Made by a program: the position numbers and the translations under genes. The notes beneath the pieces are model-generated. The model was not told the origin of the DNA, did not search any database, and saw nothing but the letters and a program-made list of their open reading frames with translations. From positions 234,392 through 298,391 of the forward strand of contig NZ_JACSQK010000005.1 of assembly GCF_014836675.1 (NCBI RefSeq): a stretch of DNA of 64,000 nt, given 5' to 3'. The DNA comes from Comamonas avium (GTDB taxonomy: Bacteria > Pseudomonadota > Gammaproteobacteria > Burkholderiales > Burkholderiaceae_C). Below are positions 28,992 to 37,552 of this stretch, in pieces (the stretch's first letter is position 1; each line of letters begins with the position of its first letter).

Positions 28992-29600
28992 ATGAAAATT
29001 GTTCTTGCTTCTAACAACCGCGGCAAGCTGGCCGAATTGCAATCCATGTTCGCTCCTCTGGGCGTGCAGCTGGTCTGCCAAGCAGACTTGTTTGACGGCG
29101 AAGCGCCTGAGCCGTATGGCACTTTTGTAGAAAACGCACTGAGCAAGGCGCGGTTTGCGGCTGAGAAAACCGGTCTGCCAGCGATTGCCGACGATGCCGG
29201 TCTGTGCGTGGATGCCTTTGGTGGGCTGCCGGGTGTGGATACCGCTTACTACTGCACGCACTACGGCTACGAAAAAAGCGATGACAACAACGTCACCTGC
29301 CTGCTGGAGAATCTGGCCCCCCATGCCAATCGCAAAGCAGCAATGGTGAGCACCCTGGTGGGTGTGCGTTCACCCAAGGACCCCGAACCCTTGATTGCCG
29401 TGGGCCGCGTGAGCGTAGAAATTGCCACACAGCGCCGTGGCAGCAATGGCTTTGGCTTTGACCCCGTGCTGATCATTCCTGAACTGGGTAAAACCTTTGC
29501 AGAAATGGCGCCCGAGTTCAAAAACGACCACAGCCACCGTGGCCGCAGCACGCGCGCCATGATGGAGCTGCTGCGCACCACCTGGTTGAGTGCCTCCTGA
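28992..29600 (+). CDS. rdgB: XTP/dITP diphosphatase
   Basis: House-cleaning nucleotide pyrophosphatase that removes dITP, XTP and related non-canonical purine nucleotides. It has 202 residues; family motifs are VLASNNRGKLAEL at the N terminus, IADDAGLCVDAFGG, and FGFDPVLIIPELGKTFAEM with the following HRGRSTRAM. The start MKIVLASNN is family-typical. hemW follows 107 bp later on the same strand. Confidence 0.96.
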   Translation: MKIVLASNNRGKLAELQSMFAPLGVQLVCQADLFDGEAPEPYGTFVENALSKARFAAEKTGLPAIADDAGLCVDAFGGLPGVDTAYYCTHYGYEKSDDNNVTCLLENLAPHANRKAAMVSTLVGVRSPKDPEPLIAVGRVSVEIATQRRGSNGFGFDPVLIIPELGKTFAEMAPEFKNDHSHRGRSTRAMMELLRTTWLSAS

Positions 29601-29707
29601 GGCGCTATGCGCCTTTTTGCTCTGGCTGATCCGGGTGAGGCGGCCCTTGCTCGGCATCCGCTGGTTGTCACAGGTGAGGCCGGAGCAAGCTTCGATTTTT
29701 GAATGCC

Positions 29708-30958
29708 ATGACTATTCCTATTGTTTCTGCCGGTGCTGAGCCGCAACTGGGCCAAGCCCCCAAAGACGTGCAGCACTACATGCGTGCGGGCACGCTGGGG
29801 CTGCCTGCGTTGCCGCCGCTGTCGCTGTATGTGCACTTGCCCTGGTGCTTGAAAAAGTGCCCGTACTGCGACTTCAACTCGCACGAGCAGCGCGCGGGCA
29901 GCGAAGGTGGCGTGCCCGAGCAGCGCTACATTGACGCGCTGATGGCGGATCTGGAAGCCAGTCTGCCCCTGATCTGGGGGCGCACTGTACACAGTGTGTT
30001 CATTGGTGGTGGCACGCCCAGTTTGTTCAGCCCTGAGAGCATTGATCGCCTGATCAGCGGCCTGCGCGCGCGCCTGCGCATGGAGCCTGACTGCGAAATC
30101 ACCATGGAGGCCAACCCGGGCACGTTTGAGAAAGACCGTTTCAAGGCCTTTCGCCATGCGGGGGTCACACGTCTGTCAATTGGCGTGCAAAGCTTTGATG
30201 ACCGTTTTCTGTCCGCTCTGGGGCGTGTGCACAACGGTGAGCAGGCGCGGGCTGCCGTGCAAGAGGCCGCCGCATCGTTTGAGACCTTCAACCTCGACAT
30301 CATGTATGCCCTGCCGGGGCAAACGCAGGCGGATCTGGTCAAGGATCTGGAGACGGCGCTGAGCTTCAAGCCTCCGCACATCTCGATCTACCACCTGACG
30401 ATTGAGCCCAATACCTACTTTGCCAAGTTTCCGCCAGTTATCCCGGAAGACGACGCGGCCTACGACATGCTGGACTGCATCACCGCCATGACGGGTGCAC
30501 ATGGCATGCAGCGCTATGAAATCTCGGCCTATGCGCGCGACGGCCACCAGTGCTTTCACAACACCAACTACTGGCAGTTTGGTGACTATCTGGGCATTGG
30601 CGCAGGTGCGCATGGCAAGCTGAGTTTTGCGCACCGCGTGGTGCGGCAGGTGAAGCTGCGTGATCCGCAGCGCTACATGGACGCGGCCTTGGCTGGTCAT
30701 GCACTGGCCAGCGATGAAGATGTGCGCCGCAAGGACTTGCCGTTTGAATACATGCTCAACGCGCTGCGTCTGCGCGGTGGCTTTGCCATTCAAGACTACC
30801 TGGATCGCACGGGGCTGCCGATCAGCTCCATCCGTGCAGCGCTCGATACAGCCGAGAAAAAGGGGCTCATTACTCGCAGCGCGTCGCACGTCACACCTAC
30901 GGAGCTGGGCTTTGATTTTCTGAACGATTTGCAGGAGCTGTTTCTCGGCGAGGCGTAA
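29708..30958 (+). CDS. hemW: radical SAM heme chaperone HemW
   Basis: Radical SAM protein of 416 residues that binds heme and inserts it into respiratory enzymes; often misnamed oxygen-independent coproporphyrinogen oxidase. The [4Fe-4S]/SAM motif C47-x3-C51-x2-C54 lies in LPWCLKKCPYCDFNSHE, and the GGGTPS motif is present. Asn/Asp residues of IGVQSFDDRFLSALGRVHN and the C-terminal HemW domain FEYMLNALRLRGGF follow. The extra cysteine of HemN (CxxxCxxCxC) is absent, which supports HemW. Confidence 0.93.
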   Translation: MTIPIVSAGAEPQLGQAPKDVQHYMRAGTLGLPALPPLSLYVHLPWCLKKCPYCDFNSHEQRAGSEGGVPEQRYIDALMADLEASLPLIWGRTVHSVFIGGGTPSLFSPESIDRLISGLRARLRMEPDCEITMEANPGTFEKDRFKAFRHAGVTRLSIGVQSFDDRFLSALGRVHNGEQARAAVQEAAASFETFNLDIMYALPGQTQADLVKDLETALSFKPPHISIYHLTIEPNTYFAKFPPVIPEDDAAYDMLDCITAMTGAHGMQRYEISAYARDGHQCFHNTNYWQFGDYLGIGAGAHGKLSFAHRVVRQVKLRDPQRYMDAALAGHALASDEDVRRKDLPFEYMLNALRLRGGFAIQDYLDRTGLPISSIRAALDTAEKKGLITRSASHVTPTELGFDFLNDLQELFLGEA

Positions 30959-30975
30959 TTCCTTTACGCTGCTGC

Positions 30976-31014
30976 AAAAAAGAAAGCACCCTGCGCGGGT
31001 GCTTTCTAGTTTTT
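30976..31014. terminator. bidirectional terminator between hemW and the I78 gene
   Basis: AGAAAGCACCC (30981-30991) and GGGTGCTTTCT (30997-31007) form a perfect stem with a 5-base loop, flanked by an A run before and T run after. Confidence 0.92.
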
Positions 31015-31070
31015 AGCTATGTTTGATAGCCAAGTGTCTGTTAGCCAAGCGCAGACAGCTATCAAAAGAA
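31011..31070. repeat. dispersed palindromic element, variant copy E
   Basis: TTTGATAGC (31022-31030) pairs with GCTATCAAA (31058-31066) and encloses TGTCTG/CAGACA. The arm sequence AAGCGC-n-AGCTATC matches the arms of other copies, but the inner TTCAGATA core is missing. It lies in a convergent gap. Confidence 0.6.
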
Positions 31071-31074
31071 CGGC

Positions 31075-31392
31075 TTAGCCGCAGCGTGCGGCAATGATGC
31101 GGCCTGTGGCATCGATTTCAAGGTTCAGGCGCTCTGCATTGAACTCACGTGTGGTCACCTGACCGGGGCGCAGCACGCGGGCCATATAGGCACCTGCACG
31201 CTTGCGTGCTTCATTGACGTTGTGCTCTGTGTTTGTCTTGCCAACGGCCCATTGCGCGGCGGCTTGGTCGCAGCGCTGTACGGGGCGCGGTGCAGGGGTG
31301 GTGCCAGAGTCAGTGCCAGACGGTGTGGTGGTGCAGCCTGCTGCCAGTGCAGCGACGGCAGCCAGGGTCAAGGTTGGCAGTGAAAAACGCAT
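31075..31392 (-). CDS. I78-family peptidase-inhibitor-like lipoprotein
   Basis: A 105-residue lipoprotein with lipobox LAAGC (Cys20) after a hydrophobic signal. The mature part matches the I78 inhibitor family layout: RCDQAAAQWAVGKTNTE, RAGAYMARVLRPGQVTTREF, NAERLNLEIDATGRI and a terminal ARCG. The two cysteines (near 40 and 104) can form the family disulfide. I78 members inhibit serine proteases or are simply envelope proteins, so inhibition is not certain. It is convergent with hemW. Confidence 0.85.
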   Translation of the reverse strand: MRFSLPTLTLAAVAALAAGCTTTPSGTDSGTTPAPRPVQRCDQAAAQWAVGKTNTEHNVNEARKRAGAYMARVLRPGQVTTREFNAERLNLEIDATGRIIAARCG

Positions 31393-31498
31393 GGTTGAAC
31401 TCCTGATTTTCAGATGTGTAACTGCCAGCCACCTTAACAGCAGCGATTGTGATTAATGCGACAGAGATGTGACGTTTTGTTTCTCTGTCTTGTGGGGT

Positions 31499-32737
31499 TT
31501 ATTTCTTGGGTTGCTGAAACACACTGCTATCAATGCGCAGACGTTTGGCCTTGATGGCCGCCTGTTCGGCCTGCTGGCGCGTATCAAAAGGCCCAATGCG
31601 CAGGCGAGTGAGCTCGCCTTTGTTGCTGCTCACGGTCTGGCGCACCGCATTGAGCTTGGCCGCTTGCAGGCTTTTGACGGCTTTGTCGACATTCGCCGTT
31701 TGCGCATAAACCCCGGCGTTCAGGTAGTACTTGCCTGCAATCAACTGGCCAGAGGCGACAGGTGGGGGGGCAGGTTTGGGCGTGGGCTTTGCAGCGGGTT
31801 TGGGCAGTGGTTTGGCCGCAGGGGGTGGCGCTGCGAGCTTTTTGGCTGGTGACGGCGCGACGGGTTCGGGCGTTGCGGCAACCGGAGCGGGCGTGATAGC
31901 CGCCGCCGCAGCAGCTGGAGCTGGCGGGGCGGCAGCGGTGCTGGGCTGTTCAGCGACCGACACGGATGGTGCCAGGGCCAGCGCTGCTGGCGCATTGTCT
32001 TGTGCGGGTGCGGTTTCTATGGCCGAAGCAGCGGCCTGCGGCAAGGCTGGCTGCGGCAAGGGCTGCTCTGGCGTGAACGCTACGGGCTCCAGCGGGGGCA
32101 GCGGGCTGGCTGAGGGGATGACAAGGTCTGGTGGCCCAGAGTGTGTCGCGCCTGCAGGGCGCTGGGCTGCTGCATCCAAGGTGAAATAGAGCACAGCGGC
32201 CACTGCCAGCATGGCCAGCGACTGAATGGCTACGGCAAGCTGAAAGCGTTCTTTGGTGATGGCTTGCTGGGCCAGCTGTGCGCGGGCTTGGCCAATCGAG
32301 CTGGCGCGTGTCAGCGTCTTCAAGGTCTGGTTACGCACATGCTGGTAGTACAGGCCATTGCCCATAAAGCCTGGGACTGCGCACAGCAGCAGTACGGCCA
32401 GCAAGCACACCGTGACTTCCAGCTGCAAAGGCACGCGGCCATGTAAACCCAGCCACCACAGCAGTAGCAGCGCACCGAGCAGGCCTGCGTAAATGCCCGC
32501 TGGCCGCCATAGCTTGCGCATCAGCAGCCACGTCAGCGTGAAGAAAGCCGCGCCGTGGTTCCAGGTGGGAATGACCTTGCCCAGAGCCTCAAACCGGTTG
32601 AACTGCTGCTGATAGTAGTCAGCGTTAACGGGACCCACACTCAAGCGATACAGGTCCGGCATGATGCCGGTTTGCCCGGAGCTGGGTGGGGGGGTGAAGG
32701 CGTTAGAGCGTGAAGGCATCGCAGGCATGCGGGGCAT
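31499..32737 (-). CDS. membrane protein with DUF2628-like N terminus and C-terminal SPOR domain
   Basis: Inner-membrane protein of about 412 residues. The N-terminal part resembles DUF2628 (YYQQQFNRFEALGKVIPTWN, then several membrane segments including LLGALLLLWWLGLH and LEVTVCLLAVLLLCAV); another helix lies near 180-195. A long Pro/Ala-rich linker (about 205-335) leads to a SPOR-like domain (last 75 residues: GKYYLNAGVYAQTANVDKAV and LTRLRIGPFDTRQQAEQAAI), which binds denuded septal glycan. The start is uncertain: several ATGs are in frame, including one at 32662 giving MPDLYRLSVG. Probably involved in cell division or envelope biology. Confidence 0.75.
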   Translation of the reverse strand: MPRMPAMPSRSNAFTPPPSSGQTGIMPDLYRLSVGPVNADYYQQQFNRFEALGKVIPTWNHGAAFFTLTWLLMRKLWRPAGIYAGLLGALLLLWWLGLHGRVPLQLEVTVCLLAVLLLCAVPGFMGNGLYYQHVRNQTLKTLTRASSIGQARAQLAQQAITKERFQLAVAIQSLAMLAVAAVLYFTLDAAAQRPAGATHSGPPDLVIPSASPLPPLEPVAFTPEQPLPQPALPQAAASAIETAPAQDNAPAALALAPSVSVAEQPSTAAAPPAPAAAAAAITPAPVAATPEPVAPSPAKKLAAPPPAAKPLPKPAAKPTPKPAPPPVASGQLIAGKYYLNAGVYAQTANVDKAVKSLQAAKLNAVRQTVSSNKGELTRLRIGPFDTRQQAEQAAIKAKRLRIDSSVFQQPKK

Positions 32738-32908
32738 TGTGGCATGGGCGTGGGTGGCCAGACCGTCGATGTAACGTCTTGTGCACACTCAAGGCGGCCA
32801 AGGTGGGCAGTGAAGGCTTGTTGCGCTCATACACTCTAGGGTTTACATGGGCGGTGCCTGTTGATCGGGCGGCGGCTCACGCGTTTACACATACCTAGTC
32901 AGTGCGGC

Positions 32909-35122
32909 ATGCAACAACAACACGAGTGGCAGTTTTACCAAGCAGGGGGAGTGGATCAGGTTTCGATTCGCACCGGCGCAGATATCGCCAACATTGGCCA
33001 GTTGGACCAAAAGCTGTGGGTGGCACTGGCCTGTCCCACACGCGGCATTGAATTTGACAGCGCAACGCTGGATTTGATCGACCAGGACTCTGACGGCCGC
33101 ATCCGCGCACCGGAGCTGGTGCAGGCCTGCGAATGGGCTGCCTCCATGGTCAAGGACCCAGAGGTTCTGGCCCAAGGCTCTGACGTGCTGGCGCTGGACA
33201 GCATCCGCCCGGATGCCGAGGCCGGGCAGGCGCTGATCGACGAGGCACGGCGCATTCTGAAGCTGTCTGGCAAAGAGGGCGCAGACAGCGTCACGCTGGC
33301 GGATGTGCAAGAGCGTCTGGCATCGCTGAACGCCATGCCTTTCAACGGCGACGGCATCTTGAACCCCGCCACCATGACCGAGTACCCGCAGCAGGCTGCA
33401 CTGGTCTCGCGCATCATGGACGCTTATGGCGCTGCCAACGGCTGTGATGGGCAGCCGGGTCTGGGCCGCGCACAGCTGGACAACTTCTTTGCGGATGTGC
33501 AGTCGATCGCTGACTGGCACGCCCGTGCGCAAACCAATACCTGTGCCTTGCCCACGCAGGAGCAGGCCATGGCTGCGGCCAAGGCGCTCAATGCGGTGCA
33601 GGCCAAGGTGGAAGATTTTTTTGCCCGCACCCGGCTGGTCGCGTTTGATGCCAATGCCCTGGAGCCACTGAGCCCGTCCAAGGAAGGCTACGCCGCGCTG
33701 AGCCAGCAGGTGCTGAGCCAGCAGGACGCAGCAATTGCTGCGCTGCCAATTGCCACGGTGGTGGCGAACGGTGATTTGCCCTTGCTGCATGGCATCAACC
33801 CCGCGTGGGCAGATGCCATCAGCAATTTGCGCACCACCGCAGTGCTGCCATTGCTGGGAGAGCACAGCAGCCTGAGCGCAGCGCAGTGGGCGCAGCTTAA
33901 AGAGCAACTGGCCGTTTGCCAGACCTGGCTAGCCGCTCACCCCAGTACGCCCCTGGGCGACATGGGGCAGCAAGAAGCGCAGGCCTTGCTGGCCGGCGGC
34001 ATGCAGGCGTATTTGCAAGCCTTGATTGAGCATGACGCGGATGAAAAGCAGCACAGCGCCCATGTGCTCACGCTGGAAAAGCTCATCCGCTTTCAGCGTG
34101 ATTTGCTGGCACTGCTCAATAACTTTGTCTCGTTCTCGCAGTTTTACAGCCGCCAGGGCGCAGCTTTTCAGGCCGGCACCTTGTACCTTGATGGCCGCAG
34201 CTGTGATCTGACGGTGGATGTGGCCGATGCGGCCTCACACGCCACCCTGGCTGGCATGGCCAAAGTGTTTTTGGCGTATTGCGAATGCCGGCGCAACGGC
34301 GTCAAGCGCCATATCGTGGCTGCTTTTACGGCAGGCGATGTGGACTTTCTGTTCGTGGGCCGCAACGGCATTTTCTATGACCGCGAGGGCAAGGACTGGG
34401 ATGCCACGATCACCAAATTGATCGAGAACCCCACCAGCATTGGTCAGGCCTTCTTTTCGCCGTACAAGAAGTTTGTGCGCATGATTGAAGAGCAGGTGGC
34501 CAAGCGCGCAGCAGCCAAAGATGCCACTGTGACGGCCAATCTGGATGCGCAAGCGGCCAAGCTGGCCGACATCGCCAAACCTGCGGCACCTGCGCCTGCT
34601 GCCGCTGGCAAAAAGACCGATGTAGGCACCGTGGCTGCGATTGGTGTGGCCTTGGGCTCCATCAGTGCGGTGCTGGTAGGTATCTTTGGCAAGTTCATTG
34701 AACTGGGCCCCTGGATTCCTGTGGCCTTGCTGGGCATCATCCTGGCCATCTCTGGCCCCAGCATGCTGATTGCCTGGCTCAAGTTGCGTGAACGCAGTCT
34801 GGGCCCCATTTTGGATGCCAGTGGCTGGGCCATCAATGGCCGCATGAAGATCAACCTGCAACTGGGTAACTCGTTGTCACAGGCCGCCAAAGTGCCGTTG
34901 AGCGCCAAGCGCATTACCCGTGACCCGTTTGCCGACAAGCACACAGCCCGCTGGGTGTGGGCGGCAGTGGCGCTGCTGGTGCTGGTTGCTGTGGCCTGGC
35001 GCTATGGCTGGTTGAACAGTGTGCTGCCTCAGTCTTGGCAGTACGGCGCTGCTGAAACGGCGGTTGCGCAGCCTGCTGCTGCGCTGCCAGTACCAACGCC
35101 TGCCCCCGCACCCGCACCTTAA
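32909..35122 (+). CDS. membrane protein with EF-hand motif, function unknown
   Basis: A 737-residue protein I do not recognise by name. Residues 58-69 form a canonical calcium-binding EF-hand loop, DQDSDGRIRAPE (Asp58, Asp60, Asp62, Glu69), and a degenerate second one lies near FNGDGILN. The middle is a long helical, Ala/Gln-rich soluble region with LVGRNGIFYDREGKDWDATI. Three membrane helices follow in the C-terminal part: VGTVAAIGVALGSISAVLVG, IPVALLGIILAISGPSMLIA, and VWAAVALLVLVAVAWRYG. It ends in a Pro/Ala tail. No signal peptide is seen, so the large N-terminal part is probably cytoplasmic. It is divergent from the SPOR protein gene. Confidence 0.8.
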   Translation: MQQQHEWQFYQAGGVDQVSIRTGADIANIGQLDQKLWVALACPTRGIEFDSATLDLIDQDSDGRIRAPELVQACEWAASMVKDPEVLAQGSDVLALDSIRPDAEAGQALIDEARRILKLSGKEGADSVTLADVQERLASLNAMPFNGDGILNPATMTEYPQQAALVSRIMDAYGAANGCDGQPGLGRAQLDNFFADVQSIADWHARAQTNTCALPTQEQAMAAAKALNAVQAKVEDFFARTRLVAFDANALEPLSPSKEGYAALSQQVLSQQDAAIAALPIATVVANGDLPLLHGINPAWADAISNLRTTAVLPLLGEHSSLSAAQWAQLKEQLAVCQTWLAAHPSTPLGDMGQQEAQALLAGGMQAYLQALIEHDADEKQHSAHVLTLEKLIRFQRDLLALLNNFVSFSQFYSRQGAAFQAGTLYLDGRSCDLTVDVADAASHATLAGMAKVFLAYCECRRNGVKRHIVAAFTAGDVDFLFVGRNGIFYDREGKDWDATITKLIENPTSIGQAFFSPYKKFVRMIEEQVAKRAAAKDATVTANLDAQAAKLADIAKPAAPAPAAAGKKTDVGTVAAIGVALGSISAVLVGIFGKFIELGPWIPVALLGIILAISGPSMLIAWLKLRERSLGPILDASGWAINGRMKINLQLGNSLSQAAKVPLSAKRITRDPFADKHTARWVWAAVALLVLVAVAWRYGWLNSVLPQSWQYGAAETAVAQPAAALPVPTPAPAPAP

Positions 35123-35513
35123 GCACACCAAGCCCGGCAGCTCGGGCTGGTTCTTCAGGCATTCCAGATGCTTGGGCGTGATTGGTGGCTTGTCTCAGAT
35201 ATCGCTGGGACTCGGTAGCCATAGGCCGGGAGTTTGCCCCGGCGGCCGAGTTACTTTCTGTGTGCGCCCTGCAAAGTAACCAAAGATGCGCTTGGGGATA
35301 CCTGCCGTGGAACCGGGCTGTTCGCTGTACCAGCGCGTGGCTCGAACAACCACGGCCAGTCAGGTGAACCAAGCTGCCCTGTCCGGCAGCGTTGCTGCGG
35401 CAGGTCTGCGGGGCACCAGCGCTGTGCCTTGCTCTGATGCATGTACACCCCATCAGGACTTTGGGCATTGAGATGCCCTGGCTGCTGCGCAGCTGGCTGT
35501 TATTGCTGATTTT
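35123..35513. other. convergent gap with a possible degenerate dispersed repeat
   Basis: About 390 bp without a credible gene. It contains TTACTTTCTGTGTGCGCCC followed by GCAAAGTAACCAAAG, a short inverted repeat (TTACTTT/AAAGTAA) that resembles, from memory, a degenerate copy of a repeat frequent in beta-proteobacteria (GTTACTTTC...GAAAGTAACCAAAG). Nothing else is clear. Confidence 0.4.
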
Positions 35514-36446
35514 TTAACAGCGATCTATCAGCCCTGCCTTGTGTGCATCAAACACAAAATCCAGAAAAGCCTTGGCGCGTATGGGCAGGTGCTTGCGGCT
35601 GGGCATGGCTGCCAGCACGCTGTAGCGGCCTGTGATCCAGCCGGGCAGCACGTGCTGCAAAACGCCTTGCTCCAGAAAGGGGCGGGCCGAGTCCATGGTG
35701 AAGGTGGCAATGCCCGCACCATCGAGCACCATCTGCAGGATGCTGGCAGTTTGATTGATGGTGACAGCGGCCTGCACCTCGATGGTGTGCTCCGGCGGCT
35801 CTGTCATGCGCTGGCCGCTGTGCCACAGCTTAAAGCTGTCGTGGTGCTGCCCGGCAGGGCGGCGCAGCACGCACATGTGCTGCGCCAGCTCCTGCACGGT
35901 CTGGGGCGCACCATGGCGGGCGATGTAGGCGGGGGCGGCACACAAGATGGACTCGGAGGTGGACAGCGTGCGCGCCACGATGTCGGCATCAAAGCCTTCG
36001 GGCACCTGCAGCAAACCCAGGTCGTAGCGGGTCAGCTCGGGCACTGGTTGCGGGTCGACATAGACATCCAGCGAAATGCCCGGGTACTGCGCTCTAAAGG
36101 CTGCGGCCAGTGGAGAGATCAGGGCATCGGTCAGGGCAGGGGCCGCCACAATGCGCAGCACACCCTTCAGAGCACTGGTGTTGCTCTGCGCCTCCATGAA
36201 TGCGCTTTCGACGGCTTGCAAAATATCGCGCACGTTTTCTGCATAGCGCTCGCCTGCAGCAGTCAGGCTGGTGCGACGTGTGGTGCGCTGCAGCAAGCGG
36301 GTGCCTAACTGCGCTTCCAGCGCCGCAATGTGGCGTGTCACGTGGGGCACGGTCATGCCAAGGTGGCGTGCAGCCGCTGTAAAGCTGCCGTCATCGGCAA
36401 CGGCCAGAAACACCTTCATGGTCTGCAAACGATCCAGCACAAACAC
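35514..36446 (-). CDS. LysR-family transcriptional regulator
   Basis: LTTR of 310 residues with a typical N-terminal winged HTH (DRLQTMKVFLAVADDGSFTA, AARHLGMTVPHVTRHIAALE) and a C-terminal ligand-binding fold. The start is a GTG after AAAGAG; an ATG nine codons later (MKVFLAV) is also possible. It is divergent from the FAD-dehydrogenase operon, across a 518-bp gap, and may regulate it; this is inference from position. Confidence 0.9.
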   Translation of the reverse strand: MFVLDRLQTMKVFLAVADDGSFTAAARHLGMTVPHVTRHIAALEAQLGTRLLQRTTRRTSLTAAGERYAENVRDILQAVESAFMEAQSNTSALKGVLRIVAAPALTDALISPLAAAFRAQYPGISLDVYVDPQPVPELTRYDLGLLQVPEGFDADIVARTLSTSESILCAAPAYIARHGAPQTVQELAQHMCVLRRPAGQHHDSFKLWHSGQRMTEPPEHTIEVQAAVTINQTASILQMVLDGAGIATFTMDSARPFLEQGVLQHVLPGWITGRYSVLAAMPSRKHLPIRAKAFLDFVFDAHKAGLIDRC

Positions 36447-36964
36447 CTCTTTGTATGCCCGCGCAGCGGGGCTTATGGCGTTGGATTATTACGGGAGCGG
36501 TAAAAGTCCATTACTTGCAGCGTCATTTTTACTGCTCTGACAAGGCATACAGTGTGAGCAAGTACCAACACTGGCTGGTTGGCATGCATAGTTTCTGTAT
36601 TTCTTAGCGAGTGGGGGCGGAGAGCGCGACCTTTGATGCGTTGTCGCTTTGCGTCCCGTCGCCACCACCCATCGTTGACCGGGCTGGGTGGCATTCGCCG
36701 CTCTTGACACCTCAGGCACCTCAGGCTCCTTCTGCCTTGATGGTGCTTGCTGCGTTGGTTTTGCGGCTTTGCGCTGCAACGACATGCTGAACGCGTGCAC
36801 AAGACGGAAGTACACCCACGAACGCCATGGCGCGCACTGCACAGACAGGGGCCCAGAGGTTTGAGCTGTTCAGTGTGACCGCGGCAACGGTGACACAGGG
36901 CACGGGGACAACGCTTGCTGGCAGCTTGGTTGGTGCGGATTCACATCAAGCGAAACGTCCCACC
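36447..36964. other. divergent gap, no gene seen
   Basis: 518 bp between lysR and the dehydrogenase small subunit. It must carry the promoters, but I see no strong promoter match or LysR-box (T-n11-A) that stands out. Open frames through it lack ribosome sites and family similarity. Confidence 0.45.
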
Positions 36965-37507
36965 ATGACATCCCATTTCAATATTCCATCTTTTGGCCTG
37001 CAGCGCCGCCACTTGCTGGGCGGCGCTTTGGCTGCCAGCGTGGTGCAGCTTGCGCCGTTGAGCTGGGCAGCCCAGCCAGTCAGTCCTGCAGCAACCGGTG
37101 CGTTCATGGCCTTGTCTCAGTACCTGACTGAGCGCAACCACCTGAGCCCCAAGCTGGCAGGGCGCATGCAAGCCGGTCTGCAAAGCCTGGACAGCCACTT
37201 CACCGCACATGCCGATGCCCTGTGGCAATGGGTGCAGGCCCAGCAGGTAACGCTGGCGCAATTGAACGAGCGGCTGAAGGCGGAAAAGCCGGAGCTGCTC
37301 GCCATTCCCGGTCAGATCATGCAGGCCTGGTATCTGGGCATTGTGGGTGCAGGCACCCAGGCCAAGGTGGTGACTTATGAGTTCGCACTGAACGCGCAGA
37401 CCGTGGCCGACAAGCTGCGTCCTCCCAGCTATTCCTATGGCGTGTACGGCAGCTGGACCAGCAATCCCACCACGTTCAATTTGCAGCGCATTGCACGGCC
37501 CGCCTGA
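36965..37507 (+). CDS. sorbitol/glucose dehydrogenase-type small (gamma) subunit with Tat signal
   Basis: A 180-residue small subunit of the membrane FAD dehydrogenase family. The N terminus carries a twin-arginine signal (LQRRHLLGGALAAS), cleaved around SWAAQP. The rest is helical, with IPGQIMQAWYLGIVG and SYSYGVYGSWTSNPTTFNL, typical of the small subunit of gluconate/sorbitol/glucose dehydrogenases. In related enzymes this subunit acts as the Tat-dependent escort that carries the folded catalytic subunit (which has no signal) to the periplasm. First gene of a three-gene operon. Confidence 0.87.
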   Translation: MTSHFNIPSFGLQRRHLLGGALAASVVQLAPLSWAAQPVSPAATGAFMALSQYLTERNHLSPKLAGRMQAGLQSLDSHFTAHADALWQWVQAQQVTLAQLNERLKAEKPELLAIPGQIMQAWYLGIVGAGTQAKVVTYEFALNAQTVADKLRPPSYSYGVYGSWTSNPTTFNLQRIARPA

Positions 37508-37552
37508 GGCTGTGCGCACTGATTGCCCCAACGTTCTCAAAAAATATTCCCC

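Noticed and set aside
31075-31392. Antitoxin or toxin gene
   Set aside because: The small size suggested it, but lipobox and I78-type motifs explain it.
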